Shown piece after piece: positions 57,933 to 64,000 of a stretch of DNA of 64,000 nucleotides. The stretch lies in contig JAOANR010000006.1 in the NCBI GenBank assembly GCA_030278955.1, forward strand, positions 11,307,915 through 11,371,914, read 5' to 3'. The notes below the pieces were generated by a model. It ran no database searches. It saw nothing but the letters and a program-made list of their open reading frames with translations, and was not told the DNA's origin. The translations under genes and the position numbers were made by a program. Source of the stretch: Hygrophila difformis (lineage: Eukaryota > Streptophyta > Magnoliopsida > Lamiales > Acanthaceae). Positions within the stretch are counted from its first letter, which is position 1; the number at the start of each line of letters is the position of its first letter.

Positions 57933-60698
57933 ATGTCTTGGTTTGAGCGGCTAAGCGGCAGCACATGGTACCAGGGCGAGTGGCATTCACACGACGAGGA
58001 AGAGCGGGGTCTGAACCGTAAGTTTTATTTTTACACTGCTTGTAATTATTTTTTAACGGATACACTGTAGTGTGGTTGAAATACGTCATCTACATATTAT
58101 GCAGCCGTAATTTTATAAGGTTTACATGTGTTTGTGAAATTGTTTTTAATAAAAGGGATACAAGATACACAACACTCTACAAATTACGACGCCGAACGAA
58201 ATTTCCCAATCGCCAATTTAGAGTCGGGAAGTGTGATGGAGAGCATATTTGGCACGACCCCGACAATGAATATGTTTGGGCATGCAAATGTAGTCGAGAA
58301 CAGCCACGGGTACGGAGCGGTTGGTGAAAATGTATACGAAAGAAGCGTTATCGGCAATTTTGCTGGATATCCGAGCAGTGTTATCGGTGAAGGAGGGAGG
58401 CATTTACAATACGATGAGGTGCCGGAGACGGCGGTGAATCTCGGCGGAGATGCCGTAGAGCATGGCCATGCGGAGGATGCTGGAAATACAGCACGTGATG
58501 AGGAGAATAGCTCGGGATCGGAGGCTGAAGAGGATCCAGACCCACCCTTGCGTTACGGTGGTGTGGAAGAGTATTACAATATCCTCAGAGACCTAGAGCG
58601 GAATAAGGAACGGGTCCAGAAAGAGGGGCGGCCCGGGCTGCAAGCAGGGCATAATCCGGTCTGGCCGAGGACTGAAGAAGCATACGTTGTCCCAGAGATG
58701 AGTTATGGGAAGTGGAACCTTCCGCGGCCACACTTCGACTTACCGGAACGATTGGTGGATGAACACGTGGACGAGACTGTGGACACATCATTCGCAGTCG
58801 GCTCAATCTTCCCAACGAAGGCGAAATTACAAGAAAAGCTGACAAAATATCTTGTGGATGCTAGGTGTGGTTTTGATACGTGGAAGTCGGATAAGTCGAG
58901 GTATTTCGTGAGGTGTAGGGTTGATGGTTGCGAATTTCAGATGCGAGCAAGGGGAACGGCATCGCTTTGGACGGTGTACAGACTGGTCCCGCATACGTGC
59001 AGTGCAGACCCGGACAGGCCTAATCCGACGACACTCCCATCGAGACATTTGGGCAGCTATTATGCCGCAGATATTGTTGTCGAGGAGAAGACGTTAGAGC
59101 CTTTAATGATTCAGAGTAAGCTGCGTAAAGAAGGTGTCAACGTCTCGATCGGAATGGCCCGGAAGATTAGGGACCATGCAATTGTCTCAATTTTTGGGGA
59201 TCACGACAGTTCTTTCAAGATGATCCCTTCGTACCTACACATGCTGAAGGAGACAAATGCGAATACGGTGACGGATTACGCGGTGGACATGGAGGGGAAA
59301 TTCGGGCTTGCATTCTTTGCACTGGGTGCCTCGATTGCTGGGTGGCCACTGATGCGCCCTTTCATGGCAATCGATGGGACACATTTAAAGGGCAAGTACA
59401 AGGGTGTCCTCTTCGTGGCGGTAACGAAAGACGGAAACAATCAGTTATTCCCGCTTGCATTCGCTGTTGGGCCGACAGAGTCAATTGAGACGTGGCGGTG
59501 GTTTCTATTGCAATTACATCGGGCACTACACCTGCAGAAAGATGTGTTGATTGTGTCCGACGGGGCGAAGTGCATTGGAACTGCGATTGAGCAAGTGTTA
59601 CCACATGCACGCCACGTCCTCTGTACGTTCCACATAAAGTCCAATCTAGGTCGGTATGGGAAGAGAGTGAAGGATCTGTTCACATCGGCTGCCTATGCAT
59701 ACAAGAATTCAGATTATAATCGTCACATGGATGCGTTGAAGCAACAGTGTCCTTCCGCATATACGCATCTAGTGGAGAAAGTAGGGGAGGACAAGTTTGC
59801 GCGTGTGAAGTGTCCTGTTCGTCGTTATGACATGATGACGACGAATCCCGTAGAGAGCATGAACCACGTATTGAAGTGGGCGCGAAGGTTGCCTGTGTGC
59901 TCAATGCTGGACGTCATTCGTGCAACTATTGCTGATTGGTTTACGGAGCGGCACAACGACGCGTTGAGCGGCACTACTGTGTTGACTGACTGGGCACATG
60001 CGGAGCTGATGAAGGCGAAAGACGAAGGACATACCCTGTTAGTGAAGGACACAAGGAAGTCCGATGAGTTCAACGTCAAGCAGAACGGCAAGGAGTACAC
60101 AGTAAACCTTGGCTCGAAGACATGCACGTGCCAGAGGTTTCAGCAGCATTTGATACCGTGTCCCCATGCATCGGCAGCGATTAGGTATCGACGGGCCTGA
60201 ACTAGAAGTCGGTTTTATACTGGTTAAGTGGCACGAACATAATGTTTAATTAACGCTCCAACCTTTCTGCGCAGGGCTGTGAACCACGAGCAGACTGCAT
60301 ATGTGTCATCACACTACAAGCGTGCGGTCCTCGTCCAGTCATGGAAAGCGCGAGTGTATCCTATGGACCACCCGACCGACTGGGTAGTCCCCACCGCGAT
60401 TGCCAACGCAACGTGCAAGACGCCAGATTGCCCGAGGCAGGCTGGTCGACCGAAACAAAGTCGGATTCCATCGGGGGCAGAAGGAGCTAGGAATTACAGA
60501 AGGCGGCAAACCTGCAGTGTGTGTGGGGCGGTGGGCCATAATTGGAAGAGGTGTCCTGGCCCGAGCGCCGATGTCGCCGGTCCATCCGAGTACCGACCAA
60601 CCATTCCACACTTATGTACATCATGTGGTGGCGCGGGACACGATGAAGCGAATTGTTTAATTTTCCCAGACTTAAACAGCCCAGCTCCGTATTACTAG
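57933..60698 (+). CDS. Mutator-like (MULE) transposase, mudrA type, three exons
   Basis: Exons 57933-58017, 58156-60184 and 60275-60698 join in frame (phases 1 and 2) at GTAAGT/AAAAG and GTATCG/GCGCAG sites; 845 residues. The N-terminal ~200 residues are acidic and low-complexity. Residues about 244-315 form a MuDR-type DNA-binding region (FPTKAKLQEKL, VRCRVDGCEFQMRARG). The transposase core has candidate catalytic D435 (MAIDGTHLKG), D497 (IVSDGAK) and E595 (NPVESMN), plus the HVLCTFHIKSN motif. A SWIM zinc finger (CxCx9CxH, 685-699) follows. The second intron falls six residues after it, and joining restores NHEQTAYVSSHYK. The C-terminus adds two CCHC zinc knuckles (785-798, 819-832). No stop or frameshift was seen, so it may be active. 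It cuts and pastes the element by binding terminal repeats in the nucleus. It faces the Ulp1-like gene tail to tail, 439 bp away. Confidence 0.9.
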
Positions 60699-60714
60699 TT
60701 AGGGTTGTAAAGGA

Positions 60715-61010
60715 ATCAAATATTTTTGGTTCGATTTGATTCGATTCGAAATTATTCGGAATTTTATGTTTCGATTAATATTTGATTCGATTCGATATTC
60801 GATTTTATATTAAAATTATATATAAATATATAAATTTATATAGTTAAATAATTTAAAATTTTAATTTTAGTGACTATATTTACTAGTTAATATAACTATA
60901 TTTATATATAATATTAAAATATTAAATTTGATCTATAAATCAAATTAAATATTTAAGTTTAATAATTAAATTACCTTATAGAATAATTCGATTCGATTCG
61001 ATAATATTCG
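60715..61010. repeat. TTCGATTCGA-type simple repeat and AT-rich spacer
   Basis: GATTCGATTCGA words recur at both ends of an AT-rich stretch between the two convergent genes. It probably serves both 3' UTRs. No distinct terminator or poly(A) signal can be assigned with confidence. Confidence 0.5.
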
Positions 61011-61137
61011 ATAATACGTGAATTGGGTAATAATAATATATGTGGTGCATAAAATACTTGAAACGTGAACTGTACATCCTCACAAAATATCTCCAAATAA
61101 TAATGCGTGAAAAGTGCACAAAATATCTAAAAAACAC

Positions 61138-64000
61138 CTAAGTCTCCGATACAATATCAAACAAACCCCGGGCTGGGGGTGCGAGAGCCGTGCTGCGTGT
61201 GGGGCCCTGGTCCGGGTCTGCACTGAAGCGCCACACATCGAAAGCCTGGCTCTGTCGCATGGCCCAAGCATCTGGATAATCACCCGGGAAACGGCCACGT
61301 ACGATACAGGCTGCAGTGAACAGTGCAATCGGGCCGCACGAGACGCTGTCGGTCTGCTCGATGACTGCCTCCTTGCGAGCGAACTTGAAATCCCAGGTGG
61401 GGGAGCAAACAGCGCCGCTACGACGATCATAGTAGCCAGTGCGAGACAGCATCTCCGGCAATAACTTCCGCAACACCCACATCTTCTGCGCTCGGTCCCT
61501 GGCCACATCTGGTTTCAAATCTCGGTCTGGGACGAGGCTATCGTGTAGAACAATCGTCTGCGCCTGGAGTCGCAGCCGTACGATAGCCCAGTGACCCCCT
61601 GGGTTGTATGGGCAGATAATCTGTACGTAGCAAAAAACAGTATCATTAGAGTGTCGGTAATCTAATTATTAAAATTATGCAATTAAGATGTAATTTCCAC
61701 AAACCTCATCTAACTCTGACCAGTCTGCCGTGGACCCCCAACTAGGAGCTGCCCCCGTAACGTACAACTTGAAGAATGCAGTATGCGAGTCGGTCATCCG
61801 GGACCGAAGGCCATCCCAACACTCGCGTATCAGTGTGTCCTATTGGAATAAATTGAAATATGAACTTATATAATCAATTTGCAACAATACAAAAGATTAT
61901 TCTTACTAGATGGGGATAGCTAGACCAACCAGAAAGTCGACGTCCATGATGGCGTACTTGTAATCCTTAAGGGGCGGTACTCCCAGCCAGCCGGGTGAAA
62001 ACTGGAGAATGCCGAGATAAGCATCGATGTGCTGAAACAGGAATGTCAATATGTGTTTTCGAGCATGGTGTCACTTTTATGTAGCTAAATGAAAAATGTA
62101 GATTGACTTACATCGGACTCGAGGAATTTTAAGATGTCACACCAGGTCTCAAAAAAGGAGGGCCCTACTAGATGCCACCAACCGACGTTCACACTATACA
62201 AAAGGGCAGCTATTAGACACGTAATTGCGGTGAATGAATGTAAATAATTTTGTCATAAACACTTACGGGGCAGCTTCCTTGGCGTCACGGTATGCGATAA
62301 ATGCCGCCTGATCCGCATTACCGCGCCTACGCTCCAGGGGTAGGTAAGGGCTCAGCAATCTATGGGATAAGCGCCCGCGGCGTCCCTTACGGAACTGGAC
62401 AGAGTCCACAGAACCAGGGGTGCGGATGGTCACAATGCTGTCGGGACCGAGTGGGTACAGCCGGGGTCCAGTGGTAGGCACAGGTGTGGCTGCAAAAGAG
62501 GTAAAACAAGTCAACTACTTATAAGTCACTATAACGACAACTAATTAAAAACAATTCATTTTGGTGATAAATAGATTAGTTCACGTACCTGTGTCATCAG
62601 GCTGCACATGCGTACTCGGTCCTGCCGTTCCACCCCCTCTAGGTGAACTGTGCGAAGGCATACCTGCATAGTTTTAGCGGTCGAAATGCAGGTAAGAGTA
62701 ATGCGACGGATTAGTAAACGAGGTGCAAAATATATCATTTGCAACAACCGGACAAAATATTGCAACCAAAAATTCATACTAATACCTGGCTGTGGGGCAC
62801 AAGTGGGAACTGGCTCGACACTCCGTGTCGGCGAACTGGCTGAAGGAGCGCCTGCATCGGTTCAGCGCATCAAAATGTATGTAAGCGCAGTTAGAAAAAT
62901 AAAATTGTGAACGAGAAATATAGTAATAATAAAGGACTGTGCAAAAATTACAATACAGAATCAAAGACATACCAGACTGTGAAATCGGCGTGTGAGCTGG
63001 ACCGCCACTGGTATGCGGCGTGTGTGGCTCAGCCTCGTGACGTGACGGTGAATCGCTCACATCCCGCGACTCAGACGACACACGCTCGACGGTAGGCCGG
63101 ACCGCTGCCACCTCCTGCCGCCACTGCCCCCAGCTGCTGCACGCTTGCGCTGGAGGAACGGGATCCATACTAACCCCGGCGGGATAGGGGCATCCACATC
63201 GGCCATATAAGGCTCGCGCCTCTCCACATCGGTCGCCGGCAGAATCTCAACAATGTGAACATCCTGCAGTGAATTAATAAAAAATTATAATTCGTAATCT
63301 CGCGCATGGAATGAATAAAGAATAAAAAAATGAAGGGAAGGTAAACACAGTTACTCATACTAACCTCGTAATCGAACGCCTGGCCCCATGACTGCTGCGA
63401 CCATTTTGCGTCGAACTCCCACCTCGTCATCCGTGGTCGCTGTGCCTCCGGGTCAGATATGAACTTAACCCGCGTCCACGTATGCAACTGTGGTATCGAC
63501 TCAACCGCCCACACCTGACACGCCATAAATTTAAATACATCAACACAATAACAGTGTGATCAAGGCTACACAAAAATATACAACATTTGCAAGAGTTGTT
63601 AGCTTACCCAAAGAGCGTAGCTGCAACCGTAAAAATGCGCTGAGCCACGGTGCCCGAGCCTCGCCCTCGGGTACTGTCTGATGCCCGCGCGCGTAACCTG
63701 CCATGACAGGAGTCCCCACGGAAAGGTCTCCCACGCCGCTGTGTCCTCCACGAGTCGCCACATCCATGGATCAGGAGTGCGCGCCTGTGGATCGTGCCCT
63801 AGTATCATGTGGAAGGCCATTATCACCCTCGCGAGCTTCAGGGCATCGCCGGGCCTATCCCTGAACGCCCCCCCAGTGGCAAACTGATCCCGGCACCAAT
63901 TTGTCGTATGCTCCCTAAAAACCCGAGCGTACCTAGCCCCAGCACTATCGGGCGGTAAAGGGTCCCGACTAAAAAGCTGAAAATCTGTAGTCGCAGTGAA
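61138..64000 (-). CDS. DUF1985 plus Ulp1-like (C48) cysteine protease, 5' end beyond window
   Basis: Minus-strand exons: beyond 64000-63608, 63514-63365, 63263 to about 63175, an unresolved start to 62973, 62851-62786, 62663-62589, 62489-62267, 62193-62112, 62031-61930, 61839-61705 and 61620-61138 (stop TAG). All joins with GT-AG sites keep frame except between exons 3 and 4. Exons 1-2 give a DUF1985 pattern: WRLVEDTAAWETFPWG and, across the first splice, YALW-VWAVESIP. A Ser/Pro linker of small exons follows. The C-terminal domain has HIDAYLGIL, then GGHWAIV (His), LHDSL (Asp), EQTDSVSCGP (Gln and the nucleophile Cys, codon near 61338): a complete Ulp1 catalytic set. Ulp1 proteases process SUMO; MULE-borne relatives have no proven role. 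Exon 3 reads out of frame with exon 4, so there is an unseen intron (a join at about 63035 or 63085 would work) or a frameshift. Confidence 0.8.

Noticed and set aside
61080..61508. Other open frames over the last Ulp1 exon on both strands
   Set aside because: GC-rich coding sequence keeps several frames open. Only the frame with GGHWAIV and QTDSVSCGP makes a known protein.

Overview
This window looks like nuclear DNA of a flowering plant, most likely a eudicot. It is AT-rich, has GT-AG introns and poly(A) retroposon tails, and carries plant transposon families (Helitron, Stowaway, CACTA, hAT, Mutator-like, tRNA-derived SINEs, a Ty3/gypsy-type LTR element). The identifiable host genes are plant secreted-protein families (phylloplanin/Ole e 1-like, RD21-type granulin). 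I see no bacterial, organellar or rRNA sequence, no confident tRNA gene and no CRISPR array. Genus cannot be told from the sequence.

Layout. (1) 0-11 kb: SINEs, a Stowaway element, a CACTA element with matching 3-bp duplications (2490-3976), then an apparent hAT element (4090-10595) filled by a head-to-tail run of Helitrons on the minus strand. The first Helitron carries two spliced exons of a COA5/PET191-like mitochondrial assembly gene. (2) 11-15.7 kb: MITEs, an LTR-like fragment, and an inverted-repeat element with an internal minisatellite built on a TCAGCGACA core. (3) 15.7-38.2 kb: a tandem/inverted segmental duplication whose units share a promoter and signal peptide. It has three secreted-protein genes: a Pro-rich granulin gene (17037-17653, +) and two Ole e 1/phylloplanin-like genes (29202-29810, +; 35505-36017, -). 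The units were split by a 6.3-kb Helitron, MITEs and a Mutator-type foldback element. (4) 38.5-43.3 kb: a plus-strand Helitron carrying a spliced gene and three ~650-bp tandem repeats. (5) 43.3-46.2 kb: a hAT element in a SINE, then the inferred 5' region of a Mutator-like element with dense ACCACGAACC-type motifs. (6) 46.2-57.6 kb: a very young, non-autonomous, minus-strand LTR retrotransposon with ~4.55-kb LTRs, a 5-bp duplication (TCAAT) and no gag-pol. (7) 57.9-64 kb: a three-exon MULE transposase (845 aa) facing a multi-exon DUF1985-Ulp1 cysteine protease gene that runs off the right edge. This resembles the Kaonashi-type MULEs that carry ULP-like genes.

The most unusual objects are two. 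One is the stand-alone granulin gene: it keeps the intron and C-terminal tail of an RD21-type protease gene, but its 5' end is that of the neighbouring phylloplanin-like genes. The other is the MULE-plus-Ulp1 pair, whose inferred 5' intron has been expanded by the large LTR element. Splice sites, exon joins and family names were worked out by eye; no alignment or database search was possible.
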